A DNA stretch of 46,366 nt from an uncultured Sulfurovum sp. (GTDB lineage: Bacteria; Campylobacterota; Campylobacteria; Campylobacterales; Sulfurovaceae), in the NCBI GenBank assembly GCA_902727935.1, contig CACVAX010000012.1:1-46366 (forward strand), read 5' to 3'. Below are positions 8,494-17,879 of this stretch, in pieces; positions within the stretch are counted from its first letter, which is position 1; every line of letters begins with the position of its first letter. Both the position numbers and the translations under genes were made by a program. The notes beneath the pieces are model-generated. The model saw nothing but the letters and a program-made list of their open reading frames with translations, did not search any database and was not told the origin of the DNA.

Positions 8494-9831
8494 TTACTTC
8501 TCTAGTGCCATACGTACAATATCTGTTACGTGTGTCTCTGGTCCATAAACTTCAATGTAAAGACCCATTCTATCTGCAGCTTCTTTAATGTCTTTAAGAC
8601 CTTTTTCATAGTTTGGTCCACCACGTCTAACGTAGATTTTTGTACCAACTTCTTTTAACTTGTCTTGGTAGTTTTCAAATGCTTGAATAATACCTGTAAA
8701 TGTTTTTGCAACATCTGTAAAGTTAGCAATCGCTCCACCAATAATAAGAACTTTTCCTCTACCTTGAGCATCTTTTTCTCTTGTCATAAGATCAAAAAGT
8801 GTCTCAGCATAGAACTTAGTCTCACCTGTTGTAGGTCCACCAGAGTACTCACCGTAGTTAGCAAGATCTTCAATCCCAGCCATGTCAGCAATAGTATCGG
8901 CATAAACAACTGAAGCACCACCACCAGCAACCATCGTCCAAATTCTAGCTTCTGGTTTAAGAAGTGTAAGTTTAAGTGATGCACCTGTTTTTGAATCTGC
9001 AAGCTCTACTGCTTCTTCTTCTGGAGACTTGTCTTCCATACCAAATGCAGTTGGGTAAGAAACATCTCCCCATTGCTCAACCATCATAAATCCAGCTGTA
9101 TCATCTAGTTTTGCAACCATATCAAGAAGCTCAATTTTATTACCTTGCATTACAAATGGGTTAATTTCAAGGTATGCGAAGTTTAACTCTTTATATGCCT
9201 TAAAGAAACCAATACAGAACTCTGCAAAATTTGCTTTATTAGATTCTGCAACATCTTTAGGTACATTTGCTCTAATTTTTTCAGCAATTTCATCATCTGT
9301 TGCAGTAATAGGGAATGCTATTTCAGTTACTTTTGCATCCCAATCTTCTTCAATAGCTATACCACCTTCAGCAGACATATATATTACATCATCATCACCA
9401 ACACATGTTGCAGATACATAATACTCTTCAGATTGCTCATGAGGTGTGAACGGCTCAACAATAAAATGTGTTAGTTTATCTACTGATGGTTCACCTGTAG
9501 GTGTATCTCCATCAAATGAAAAATAAACTTTTTGATCGCCAGAAGATTTCTCATCTATCCAACTTGAAGCTTTAGCCAAAGATACATCTCCTGGCTTTGC
9601 ATCTCTGAAAAGAACTAAATCATTCATTCCTCTTTTACCAAAAAGCATATCTGGTTTTGCAACCAATGTTTTTTCATTTAACCATGCATTCGTTTTTGCA
9701 GCATCTTTTAAATCTGCTCCATTTTGAACCATTACTGTTTCATAAGCATAAGTAAAATCTGGAAAGTACTTATCCCAATGCTTAGCTAAAATTGACTTTG
9801 CGTCATATTCTCTAATCGCTTTTTGAGCCAT
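8494..9831 (-). CDS. aclB: ATP-citrate lyase, small (beta) subunit
   Basis: A 445-residue subunit carrying the ATP-grasp fold and the CoA-ligase-like C-terminal domain. The segments WTMVAGGGASVVYADTIAD and RRGGPNYEKG match the two sites used by the widely used aclB PCR primers (892F/1204R). I chose MAQKAIREYDAKS at 9831 as the start because AAGGAG stands just upstream. An in-frame ATG 14 codons earlier (9873) would put that ribosome site inside the coding region. First gene of the aclB-aclA operon. No obvious -35/-10 pair can be assigned in the 140 bases upstream. With aclA and the biotin carboxylase gene at 36.7 kb, it points to autotrophic CO2 fixation. Confidence 0.95.
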   Translation of the reverse strand: MAQKAIREYDAKSILAKHWDKYFPDFTYAYETVMVQNGADLKDAAKTNAWLNEKTLVAKPDMLFGKRGMNDLVLFRDAKPGDVSLAKASSWIDEKSSGDQKVYFSFDGDTPTGEPSVDKLTHFIVEPFTPHEQSEEYYVSATCVGDDDVIYMSAEGGIAIEEDWDAKVTEIAFPITATDDEIAEKIRANVPKDVAESNKANFAEFCIGFFKAYKELNFAYLEINPFVMQGNKIELLDMVAKLDDTAGFMMVEQWGDVSYPTAFGMEDKSPEEEAVELADSKTGASLKLTLLKPEARIWTMVAGGGASVVYADTIADMAGIEDLANYGEYSGGPTTGETKFYAETLFDLMTREKDAQGRGKVLIIGGAIANFTDVAKTFTGIIQAFENYQDKLKEVGTKIYVRRGGPNYEKGLKDIKEAADRMGLYIEVYGPETHVTDIVRMALEK

Positions 9832-9971
9832 CGAGTTCTCCTTGTTAGAATTGTGTTGACGTAATTTTAGCACTAGGAGTATTTAATCTCTATATTTCAT
9901 GCTTATCATATTAAAAAGTTTAACTTGTCTGTGTATATTAGGAACATTTCAGTAAAATATCTAGTCTCACA

Positions 9972-11057
9972 CTACTCTTTACAAGCCTCAATACCATGAT
10001 ACTTTAACTGAAATTGAACTTGATTATGTTTCGCTGTGTAACATTCTTGACCAATCTCTCTAAGTTCCATAACTTGCCAGTAAGGCTCATAAAATGGGTA
10101 AGAAAAATGTTTTGTCTTATCATCATAGAGTAAAAAAAGAGGTTTATGTAACACAATAATAAGTGCAGAAATAATCAACGAGCCCATTATGATTTTAAAA
10201 CCTAGAAGATAAGTCTTTTGAAACTGTGGTAATCTTACCCTTAGCGTTCGTTGATATACCAAAACCATTAACACAACAGCAACAATTACATAAGGTGCAA
10301 AATCTGTCATAATAACTTGTTGACGTAAAGAAAGTATAATAGAAAGTGAGAAGGAAGAAAAAGCGATGTACCATAGTATATCTTTACGCTCACGTAACCA
10401 TATACGATAAAGTGCATAAAAGAAGTATATGAAAACTAAAGGAGAGAAAAGTGCTGCATAAAGGGCAAAAAGCTCTAAAAACTCACCTGAAGGATGCCCC
10501 CCTACATGCAAATCATTAAAATATAAAAATGAAATACTTATAAATATAATAGCAATGGTAAAAAGCTTTTTATCACGTTTAAAAGCAGAATAAATTGCAA
10601 TAGAAATGAAAAAAATAATAGAAGCATCATGGACGCATAAAAGTAATATGGTAACAATGGCTTGTAACCATATTAACTTTTTTACATTTAAAATAAGAAA
10701 CGCCATGACCAGCGTAATCACGAGAACAGCGATATTCACTAATATCGCCGAGGTAATTATGCCGGGTAAAAGTGCGAAAATTGTGGTCGATAAGTAAGAG
10801 TCTTCACTTCTATCAAAATATTGTTTTGACATAATAAAAAACAAAGGGATATTCATTAAACCAAAAAAGACAAAGGGGAAACGAAAATCTAAACCATTTC
10901 CAAACCAACCTTCAGAAAAATGGGTAAGATTTCTTAAGAGTCCTTCATCTGTATAGTAAACAACAGCTTCATGTGTACCGATAGGTAACGTAATTGCCAA
11001 ATAAATTATAGCTAAAGCATAAACAAAACAAAAAGCATAAAATTGTATTCGGCTCAT
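9972..11057 (-). CDS. Polytopic membrane protein, possibly a GT-C type glycosyltransferase
   Basis: A 361-residue protein with about nine hydrophobic helices spread along its length and a short soluble C-terminal tail (about 50 residues, two cysteines in GQECYTAK and GIEACKE). The loop after the first helix contains GTHEAVVYYTDEG, with acidic residues where GT-C glycosyltransferases place their catalytic Asp/Glu. No convincing family motif is visible, so this is only a structural suggestion. It lies 42 bp downstream of the glutaminase gene on the same strand and may be read with it. An alternative is a polymer export or O-antigen-type membrane protein. Confidence 0.5.
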   Translation of the reverse strand: MSRIQFYAFCFVYALAIIYLAITLPIGTHEAVVYYTDEGLLRNLTHFSEGWFGNGLDFRFPFVFFGLMNIPLFFIMSKQYFDRSEDSYLSTTIFALLPGIITSAILVNIAVLVITLVMAFLILNVKKLIWLQAIVTILLLCVHDASIIFFISIAIYSAFKRDKKLFTIAIIFISISFLYFNDLHVGGHPSGEFLELFALYAALFSPLVFIYFFYALYRIWLRERKDILWYIAFSSFSLSIILSLRQQVIMTDFAPYVIVAVVLMVLVYQRTLRVRLPQFQKTYLLGFKIIMGSLIISALIIVLHKPLFLLYDDKTKHFSYPFYEPYWQVMELREIGQECYTAKHNQVQFQLKYHGIEACKE

Positions 11058-11084
11058 ACCAACCTTTTTTAAAGTTTCAAAAAA

Positions 11085-11113
11085 TTATAGTTTTAAAAGT
11101 TATAGTTTTAAAA
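11085..11113. repeat. 15-bp tandem duplication across the glutaminase stop codon
   Basis: The 14-mer TTATAGTTTTAAAA occurs at 11085-11098 and again at 11100-11113. The second copy contains the last codons and stop of the glutaminase gene, so the first is a duplicate lying just after the gene. Confidence 0.7.
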
Positions 11114-11669
11114 AGTTATCCAACATTTCATAGCCATGTTCAGACATAATTGATTCCGGGTGAAACTGTACCCCATAAACATTTTTACCTTCAATTTCAA
11201 GTGACATTATTTCATGATCATCTTTAGAATATGAAGTGGCAATAATATGAGAAGGCAAATTATCTTGTTTTACAGTTAAAGAATGATAACGTGTCGCCCT
11301 AAATTCTTTAGGTAAACCTTTATAAATAACTGTATCTTTGTTAATCTCAACCTGTGAAGTCTTTCCATGCATCATATTTTCTGCACGAATAACCTCTCCA
11401 CCAAATGCTTGAGCAATACTCTGATGCCCCAAACAAATACCAAAAATAGGTGTCGTATCTGCAAAAACTTTTATTACTTCAAGTGTTACTCCTGCGTCAT
11501 TGGGCGTTGCTGGACCAGGAGAAATTATAATTTTTTCAGGATTCAAAGCTTTTATCTCTTCAACTGTTAACTCATCATTACGAATTACTTTTAAATCAGC
11601 ACCTAGTTCTAGGCAGTATTGAACAACATTATAAGTAAAACTATCATAATTGTCTATCATCAAAATCAT
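11100..11669 (-). CDS. Anthranilate / aminodeoxychorismate synthase glutaminase subunit
   Basis: A 189-residue class I glutamine amidotransferase that supplies ammonia to the chorismate-using partner TrpE or PabB. The catalytic triad is present: Cys79 in GICLGHQ, His170 and Glu172 in GVQFHPES. The N terminus has DNYDSFTYN and the oxyanion segment SPGPATPNDAG. TrpG and PabA cannot be told apart from sequence alone. No trp or pab gene is nearby, which fits a shared amphibolic PabA-type role better than a trp operon member. It is followed by the membrane protein gene after 42 bp. Confidence 0.88.
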   Translation of the reverse strand: MILMIDNYDSFTYNVVQYCLELGADLKVIRNDELTVEEIKALNPEKIIISPGPATPNDAGVTLEVIKVFADTTPIFGICLGHQSIAQAFGGEVIRAENMMHGKTSQVEINKDTVIYKGLPKEFRATRYHSLTVKQDNLPSHIIATSYSKDDHEIMSLEIEGKNVYGVQFHPESIMSEHGYEMLDNFLKL

Positions 11670-11819
11670 CTTCTATTTTCCTAGTTTCTTAAGTAAAAGA
11701 AGTATATCTAATGACTACTTTTAAACAAATTCACGCTTTATATAAAACTAATATAATGATTTAAGATAAAATAATAAGAATTATTTATAATATATATCAC
11801 TAAAACCAAAGGAAAACTT

Positions 11820-12242
11820 ATGAGAGTTACATTTCTTATATTTTTATTACTAAATTTTACAGCTTGTGATACAAAAAAAACAACCTATGAAAAAAATATA
11901 GGCTATGGCATACCATGGGAAAAAGATCTAACCTCAGCTTTTATTAAAGCCAAAAAAGAAAAAAAAGTGCTTCTGGTCATGGCTGTGAGTGATGACTGTA
12001 GATGGTGTGAAAAGATGAAAAAAGAGACACTTTCTGAACCCAAAGTAGCTGAAAAATTAAAAAACTATGTTTTACTCATGGTTGACAGAGACAACAAAAG
12101 TGAAGCAGAACAACTTCCTCCTTTTAAACATGTACCCATTATCTTTTTTATGACCCATGAAAAAGAGACACTTGAACATATTAGGGGTTATTTTTCTCCT
12201 GAAGATTTCTTAGAATATTTAATAGATTTTGAAGAAAACTAA
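11820..12242 (+). CDS. Thioredoxin-fold lipoprotein with a CRWC motif
   Basis: A 140-residue protein with an N-terminal hydrophobic leader ending in NFTAC, an acceptable though imperfect lipobox (Cys16), so it is probably a periplasmic lipoprotein. The mature part is a thioredoxin-like domain with an active site DDCRWCEKMKKET (CxxC near residues 59-62) and the cis-Pro segment HVPIIFFM near residue 103. It resembles SoxW-like and DUF255-like thioredoxins that reduce periplasmic disulfides. Its stop codon overlaps the stop of the convergent GGDEF-EAL gene by 4 bp. Confidence 0.75.
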   Translation: MRVTFLIFLLLNFTACDTKKTTYEKNIGYGIPWEKDLTSAFIKAKKEKKVLLVMAVSDDCRWCEKMKKETLSEPKVAEKLKNYVLLMVDRDNKSEAEQLPPFKHVPIIFFMTHEKETLEHIRGYFSPEDFLEYLIDFEEN

Positions 12243-13942
12243 ACAAAAATCTCATTAGCAGGTTTAGGTCTTCCTATGCCAAAGCCTTGTGCTTGGTTAC
12301 AACCCAGTTTTAAAAGTATGGGAAGGTGTGCTTCACTTTCCACCCCTTGGGCAATCACCACATACCCAAAAGCTTTCGCTAACTGAATTGAAGCATTCAC
12401 CAAAGAGTGGTCTTCTTTATCTGTTAGCATATTCATCACAAAACTTTTATCTATTTTAATACTATCAATGTTGAAACGTTTAATTGAAGAGAGGGTTGAA
12501 AGTCCTGTACCAAAATTGTCCAAAGCTATCTTAAATCCAAGTACTTTTACCTCATCCAAAGCATTTTGCTCCAATTCTATATCTTGTAACGCAATATTTT
12601 CAAACACTTCAAAAATAATTTGTTCTGTTTTAACCAAAGGATATTTATCTAATAATGCCTTTATCATAACAATAAAATCAGCTGATGCCAACTCATTAAA
12701 ACTAATATTAATACTTAAAGGCATAGCATGTCCTGCTTTAAACCAAGTTTCATATTGTATAAATACTTCTTCTAGCACCCATTTTCCAAGATGCGTAATT
12801 ATCTCCATCTCATCTAACACATAAGGTAAAAACTTATCAGGCATAATAGTGCCTTTAAGAGGATGTTCCCAACGAATCAAAGATTCAAAAGAGACAGTTT
12901 GACCACTTTTTATGTCAATAATAGGTTGATAATAGAGTCTAAATTCACCTTTATCAATGCCTTCTTTAATGGCTTTACTTTTCTCAGCTTTTATTTTAAA
13001 CTTTGATGCTTCTTTTTCATCAAAAAAACTATAAGGTTTCTGAAGCTTTTTAGCCGTATACATGGCTCTGTCTGCTTGTCGCATTAATCCTTCTAAATCA
13101 AACAAATAATCACTAGAAGAGTGAAAGCTAACCCCTATACTACAAGAAATAGAAATACTATGTTCAATACGGTCATCATCAACATATAATAAAGGTTCTT
13201 TAAAGTTTTCAACAATTCTTTCTAAAAAATTTAATATTTGTGCATTGTCTTGTAAAAAACCAATGGCAATGAGGAATTCATCTCCTCCAAGTCTAGCAAC
13301 CAAGTCTTCTTTTCTCGTTGATTTTAAAAGATTTTTAGCAACCCTTTTAAGCACCAAATCACCTGCTTCATGACCATAAGTATCATTGATTGCTTTAAAT
13401 TTATTTAAATCAATGGCTAAAATTCCAACTATTTTGTTTTCTCTATCACTACGATACCTAAGATTATCATACATAGCAAAAAATTGTCGTCTGTTAAATA
13501 AACCTGTTAATTCATCATGTTGTGACACAAATTCTAACTCTTCTTTATAGCTCTCATCTTCTTTTTCTTGTTTTAACCTCTCCACGAGTTCATCTAAGGC
13601 TGAAAACATTTGTGTGGCTTTAAAAGGCTTGAGAATGTACTTGTCCACACCCATATTAATAGCTTTGTTTAAATATTCAATATCATTATAACTTGTAAAA
13701 AGTGCTATTTTTTGCTGAGGATTGTATTTTTTAATCACTTGTGTCATCTCTATGCCATTCATTTTAGGCATGGAAATATCCGATAAAACAATATCTGGTT
13801 GTTTTTCATGATAAAGTTTAATCCCTTCAAGACCATCACTTGCTACAAAAATATTGCTAAAATGTGTTCCAAGTATATTTACTATAATCTTTTGGGTCAA
13901 TCTGTCATCTTCTATGTATAGAATTGAAAAATCATTTATCAT
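12239..13942 (-). CDS. Response regulator with GGDEF and degenerate EAL domains
   Basis: A 567-residue cytoplasmic c-di-GMP protein. Residues 5-120 form a receiver domain with the phospho-acceptor Asp55 in IVLSDISMPK and a lysine in ILKPF. Residues about 135-305 are a GGDEF cyclase domain with an intact GGDEF signature, preceded by a product-binding I-site RKED five residues upstream. The remaining ~250 residues are an EAL domain in which key residues have changed: ESLIRW replaces EALxRW, DNFGTG replaces DDFGTG, and AQGVES replaces AEGVET. The Asp-to-Asn and Glu-to-Gln changes hit the metal site and the presumed general base. I infer diguanylate cyclase activity with an inactive, possibly sensory, EAL domain. 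No partner histidine kinase is adjacent. Confidence 0.88.
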   Translation of the reverse strand: MINDFSILYIEDDRLTQKIIVNILGTHFSNIFVASDGLEGIKLYHEKQPDIVLSDISMPKMNGIEMTQVIKKYNPQQKIALFTSYNDIEYLNKAINMGVDKYILKPFKATQMFSALDELVERLKQEKEDESYKEELEFVSQHDELTGLFNRRQFFAMYDNLRYRSDRENKIVGILAIDLNKFKAINDTYGHEAGDLVLKRVAKNLLKSTRKEDLVARLGGDEFLIAIGFLQDNAQILNFLERIVENFKEPLLYVDDDRIEHSISISCSIGVSFHSSSDYLFDLEGLMRQADRAMYTAKKLQKPYSFFDEKEASKFKIKAEKSKAIKEGIDKGEFRLYYQPIIDIKSGQTVSFESLIRWEHPLKGTIMPDKFLPYVLDEMEIITHLGKWVLEEVFIQYETWFKAGHAMPLSINISFNELASADFIVMIKALLDKYPLVKTEQIIFEVFENIALQDIELEQNALDEVKVLGFKIALDNFGTGLSTLSSIKRFNIDSIKIDKSFVMNMLTDKEDHSLVNASIQLAKAFGYVVIAQGVESEAHLPILLKLGCNQAQGFGIGRPKPANEIFV

Positions 13943-14053
13943 ATATTATACTTTCTATCGAATTATTTGTATTAAGTATAGCATAATTAATATAAAATAT
14001 TATTTTTAAACATTCATAAAGAAGCTTTTAGTTATTAGCAAAACTTAACTTGT

Positions 14054-14059
14054 TATAAT
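14054..14059 (+). promoter_or_regulatory. -10 box upstream of hemF
   Basis: TATAAT in the context GTTATAATTCAACTA, 29 bases before the hemF ATG. No -35 is visible, as is common in Campylobacterota. The same 15 bases recur at the AraC-type gene (38345-38359). Confidence 0.55.
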
Positions 14060-14088
14060 TCAACTATATAATTAATAGAGGTCCATCA

Positions 14089-15129
14089 ATGAGAATAAAT
14101 GCCCATTCAAAAGAAGCTAAAATTGCCAATGATTTAGTAGAAAATTTGCAAAGTTACTTTGTCAAAAATTTAAATGAGATAGCCAAAAGTTTTGGAAATG
14201 CAAAAGACTGTGAAGCTGTAGAGTGGCTAAGAGATGAAGGTCGTCATGGTGGAGGTATTCGCTTTGAAGCCAGAGATGAAAAAGTATTTAATCGTGCCTC
14301 TGTGAATATTTCACAGGTTCATTATGATGATGAGAAAAATAAAAAGCTTAGTTCAGCAACAGCTATCTCTTCTATTATCCATCCACAAAATCCTCATGCT
14401 CCTTCAATGCACATGCACTTCTCTTGGACACAAATGAGAGATGGTCAAGGCTATTGGCGACTCATGGCAGACTTAAACCCTTCTCTATTACCTAATAACA
14501 ATGATAAAAAGATTTTTGACCAGATGCTCAAAGACGCAGCAGGAGAAAAATATTTAGCCCAAGGTCTTGCACAAGGTGAGCGTTACTTCGACATTCCAGT
14601 TCTTGAACGTACCAGAGGAGTCTCTCACTTTTACTTAGAAAACTTTAACACAGGTAATTTCGAAAAAGACAAAGCCTATGTAGAAAAGTTTGCTAAAAAA
14701 GTTGTAGATGCTTATACTCAAATTACGACCAATGCTCTAAAAAGTAATCCTTCTTATCAAGCAGAAACGAAACAGATGCAAATTGACTATCATACCCTTT
14801 ATCTGTTTCAAGTACTCACTTTAGACAGAGGAACAACCTCTGGACTACTAGTACATACGCAAAATGATGTAGGGATCATGGGTTCTATCCCTTCACATAT
14901 TAATCGTGATTTACTCACTTCATGGATGAAAAAAATGCCAGAACCTCAAAATAAATTAGTTGAGAACCTGCTCCATGCTTTACCCAAAGAGAACCCTACT
15001 CCCATAGAAGCTCAAACCAAAAAAAAATTAGCTAACGCTATAAGAGACCATTATGAAATATATCCTGAAGCTTTAAGTATGCAAGCATCAGGAGAAATTG
15101 TTCCTCCTACGGTCAAGAATCATAGTTAA
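14089..15129 (+). CDS. hemF: Oxygen-dependent coproporphyrinogen III oxidase
   Basis: A 346-residue enzyme that converts coproporphyrinogen III to protoporphyrinogen IX using O2. Family signatures are present: DEGRHGGGIRFEARDEKVF near residue 50, SSIIHPQNPHAPSMHMHFSW near residue 100, the ADLNPSLLP strand, and FNTGNFEKDKAYVEKF in the C-terminal half. The length is typical or slightly long. A TATAAT box lies 29 bases upstream with AGAGG as ribosome site. Presence of the aerobic enzyme suggests a microaerobic or facultatively aerobic life style. It is divergent from the GGDEF-EAL gene. Confidence 0.9.
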   Translation: MRINAHSKEAKIANDLVENLQSYFVKNLNEIAKSFGNAKDCEAVEWLRDEGRHGGGIRFEARDEKVFNRASVNISQVHYDDEKNKKLSSATAISSIIHPQNPHAPSMHMHFSWTQMRDGQGYWRLMADLNPSLLPNNNDKKIFDQMLKDAAGEKYLAQGLAQGERYFDIPVLERTRGVSHFYLENFNTGNFEKDKAYVEKFAKKVVDAYTQITTNALKSNPSYQAETKQMQIDYHTLYLFQVLTLDRGTTSGLLVHTQNDVGIMGSIPSHINRDLLTSWMKKMPEPQNKLVENLLHALPKENPTPIEAQTKKKLANAIRDHYEIYPEALSMQASGEIVPPTVKNHS

Positions 15130-15213
15130 GGTATTGGCTTTCAATAAAATACGCTATCCCTTTTAATTACTTATTTGTTATGATAAGCGTAATTTATTAA
15201 AAGGTCTTCCCTT

Positions 15214-17238
15214 ATGAAAAAAATATTGTTCATTTTACTCATAGTACTTATTTCACTCTCCTTCTTTCTTTTTAATGACAAAGGGAATGAATACCTAAAA
15301 CCTTATTTGGAAAGCTATCTTGAAACAAAACTTCAACGAGATATGTCAGTTAAAATTGAACACCTAAATATCGATTTTAGACATCTTGAATTAGACGCAG
15401 TTCTGAATAATTTAACAAAAGTAAAAGTAGCAGGAGACATCTCTTTACTCTCACAAAGCTTTGACCTTGACTACAAACTCACCTCTAATGGTTTTAAAAA
15501 TAAACAAATATCTTTTACTAATAAAATAGACATCAATGGTACAGTCATTGGTACGTTAAATAATATGAAAATTTACGGTGAAGGAGAAACACTTAAATCT
15601 CATATTAACTATGCATTAAATATTAAAGATGAACTAATTAACAATATTAAAGTCAAAATCAATAAAGCAGACATCGCCTCTCTTTTACAACTCGCAGCAC
15701 AACCAGCCTATGCCGAAGGTAAGGTTGATGTTGACATAGATATACCTACCTTTAAAGAAGCCGATACAAAAGGAACAGGAAAAATAACTCTCTATAAAAC
15801 TTTACTCAATGAAAAAACCTTTAAAGAAGCCCTAAATATTGATTTACCTAAAAATACAGTTTTAACAGCAAATCTGAATTCAAAAGTTAGTGCTGAAATA
15901 TTTGAAGTCAAAGGAAATATTAAAAGTAATCTTGCCTGGTTAAAGCTTAACAACACTACTTATAATGTCAAAGATAAAAAATTTATCGCCAACTATAAAC
16001 TACTAGCACCAAGACTTTCACAACTTGCGTTCTTAACCAAACAAACATTAAGAGGTCAGTTACAAGTTGCTGGTACACTTCATCTTAAAGATAAACATTT
16101 TTTTCTCAAAGGCTCAACTAAAGATTTAGGAGGAGATACAAATTTTGATTACAATGGAGAGAAACTAAACCTCTCCATGGAACAAGTGGACATTGCTAAA
16201 CTCTTATATATGTTACATGAACAACCCTATGCAACAGGAAAACTTTTGGCAAAGGTGCAAATTCAAGATTTAAATAAATTAAGAGGAAGCTATACGCTAA
16301 AAACCATCAAAGCCAAAACCATTGCGAATACCTTTAAGAAAGATTTAAACATCGACTTTGGTAAAGACATTGCCTTTTCTCTTGACACAAAAGGGGTCAT
16401 TGCTTCAAATTTATTGCACATAGAAAACACCCTTTTTAGTGATATATTTCAATACCGTTCTGCGAATATGGTTTATAATTTAAACACTCAAAAACTAGAA
16501 AGCTTTTATACCCTTGAAATACCTAAACTCTCTGAACTTGACACCTTAGCAGGTAAATCGCTTCAAGGTGAAGTAAGTATTAATGGTGAAATTCAGTATG
16601 ATAAGAACCTCACCATAACAGGATCAACAAAAAGTTTAGGTGGAAGTATCAATTTTAAACTGCTAAAAACCGTACTAAGTGCTAAAATAGACAAAGTACC
16701 TGTCAAAAACCTTATGACTGTTCTTTCCTATCCCATTATTTTTGAAGCCCCTTTGGTAGGAGACTTTTATTATGACTTAGTAACACGTCAAGGAACATTA
16801 AATTCAACACTGACCCAAGCACAACTTTTAGAAAATAGTCTCACAAAGCTTGTCAAACAAATTAGAGGTGTTGACTTAACAAAAGAGCGTTATAACCAAA
16901 CGCATTTCAATGCCATCCTCAATAAAAACTTAATCAACATAGATTTTAAAGCCAAAAGTAAACAAGCCCTCTTTGCTATTCCTTCTGGACAAATCAACAA
17001 AAGTAACAATACTATTAATGCCAATTATCAAATAGAAGTAAACAACAAAGATATGGGAGGAAAAATTCAAGGTAATATCGCTCAACCAAACATTAGTATT
17101 GACTCGTCAAACTACCTCCAAAAGAAAGTCAATGATGTTATCAATAGTAATATTTCAAGCGATGCCCTTAAAGATTTAGGACTTGATAAACTAGAACCAG
17201 AAGCAATTAAAAACCTCTTAGGTGACCTGTTTAAATAA
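15214..17238 (+). CDS. Large AsmA-like periplasmic repeat protein
   Basis: A 674-residue protein with one N-terminal membrane helix (residues 3-20) and a long periplasmic region of alternating beta strands, the plan of AsmA/TamB-type inter-membrane lipid-transfer proteins. Two consecutive repeats of about 150 residues are visible. Each runs through a KxLLxML/LxxLLQLA helix, QPYATGK or QPAYAEGK, a FKKDLNID-type segment, LExPKLSxLxxLxxxxLxGxLxxxG and GSTKxLGGxxNF. The repeats start near residues 155 and 325, and a partial third starts near 500. The C terminus (VNDVINSNISSDALKDLGLDKLEPEAIKNLL, interrupted) is helical. Family assignment rests on architecture, not on a specific signature. Confidence 0.6.
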   Translation: MKKILFILLIVLISLSFFLFNDKGNEYLKPYLESYLETKLQRDMSVKIEHLNIDFRHLELDAVLNNLTKVKVAGDISLLSQSFDLDYKLTSNGFKNKQISFTNKIDINGTVIGTLNNMKIYGEGETLKSHINYALNIKDELINNIKVKINKADIASLLQLAAQPAYAEGKVDVDIDIPTFKEADTKGTGKITLYKTLLNEKTFKEALNIDLPKNTVLTANLNSKVSAEIFEVKGNIKSNLAWLKLNNTTYNVKDKKFIANYKLLAPRLSQLAFLTKQTLRGQLQVAGTLHLKDKHFFLKGSTKDLGGDTNFDYNGEKLNLSMEQVDIAKLLYMLHEQPYATGKLLAKVQIQDLNKLRGSYTLKTIKAKTIANTFKKDLNIDFGKDIAFSLDTKGVIASNLLHIENTLFSDIFQYRSANMVYNLNTQKLESFYTLEIPKLSELDTLAGKSLQGEVSINGEIQYDKNLTITGSTKSLGGSINFKLLKTVLSAKIDKVPVKNLMTVLSYPIIFEAPLVGDFYYDLVTRQGTLNSTLTQAQLLENSLTKLVKQIRGVDLTKERYNQTHFNAILNKNLINIDFKAKSKQALFAIPSGQINKSNNTINANYQIEVNNKDMGGKIQGNIAQPNISIDSSNYLQKKVNDVINSNISSDALKDLGLDKLEPEAIKNLLGDLFK

Positions 17239-17260
17239 AAGTACAGAGTAAGAAATGTAA

Positions 17261-17683
17261 TTACCCGTAATATTTATCGAACTCTTTTTTCGAAAACTCA
17301 ATATAATTGGTATAATTTTCACCCATCATGTCATTGATAACACGACGAATACTAATGTACTCAACAATTTCACCTGCATCATTTTTAATCCCTTGAACAG
17401 TTGCATCAACCACATACAGTACCCCACCTTTACCACGGTTTGGAAAAATTCCTGTCCAAATGTCACCAGCTTTAATCGTCTCCCACATCTCTGCAAAAAC
17501 CTCTTTAGGTATTGATGGGTCACGAACAATATTATGTGCTTTACCCATTAATTCTTCACGACTATACCCTGTTAAAGTACAAAATAAATCATTAGCATAA
17601 GTAATGCGACCTTTTAAATCTGTTTTAGAAATCACCAATGTATTCTCTACTGCTGCTAATACCTGTGTATTAATATCTGACAT
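17261..17683 (-). CDS. Stand-alone PAS-domain sensor (Aer/CetB-like)
   Basis: A 140-residue protein made of almost nothing but one PAS domain (residues about 10-115). The sequence DLKGRITYANDLFCTLTGY, then GKAHNIVRDPSIP, WETIKAGDIWTG and a C-terminal EYISIRR strand are very close to the FAD-binding PAS domains of aerotaxis proteins. Campylobacter CetB is a similar PAS-only partner of a transducer, but no chemoreceptor gene is next to this one. I chose the ATG at 17683, which has AAAGGATT just upstream. A longer frame begins at 17746 but would place that site inside the gene and adds a hydrophobic, unrelated stretch. Confidence 0.8.
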   Translation of the reverse strand: MSDINTQVLAAVENTLVISKTDLKGRITYANDLFCTLTGYSREELMGKAHNIVRDPSIPKEVFAEMWETIKAGDIWTGIFPNRGKGGVLYVVDATVQGIKNDAGEIVEYISIRRVINDMMGENYTNYIEFSKKEFDKYYG

Positions 17684-17879
17684 TTTTAATCCTTTAATTT
17701 TAATATTCAAAAGTGTACTAAAGAAAAAAAAATATCTTCTTGACAATTATCAATAATCGGATAAAATCAATCTGATTTAAAAACAGCTAAAATTTTAAAA
17801 ATATGAAATTCTTCGCTACATTCAACCTTTTGTTCACTTAGTTAGCTTATACTTTATCTTTCAAAAAAAAGGATAACCA

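Noticed and set aside
9874-9971. Possible RNA gene in the spacer upstream of aclB.
   Set aside because: No stable fold, tRNA-like arms or terminator could be seen.
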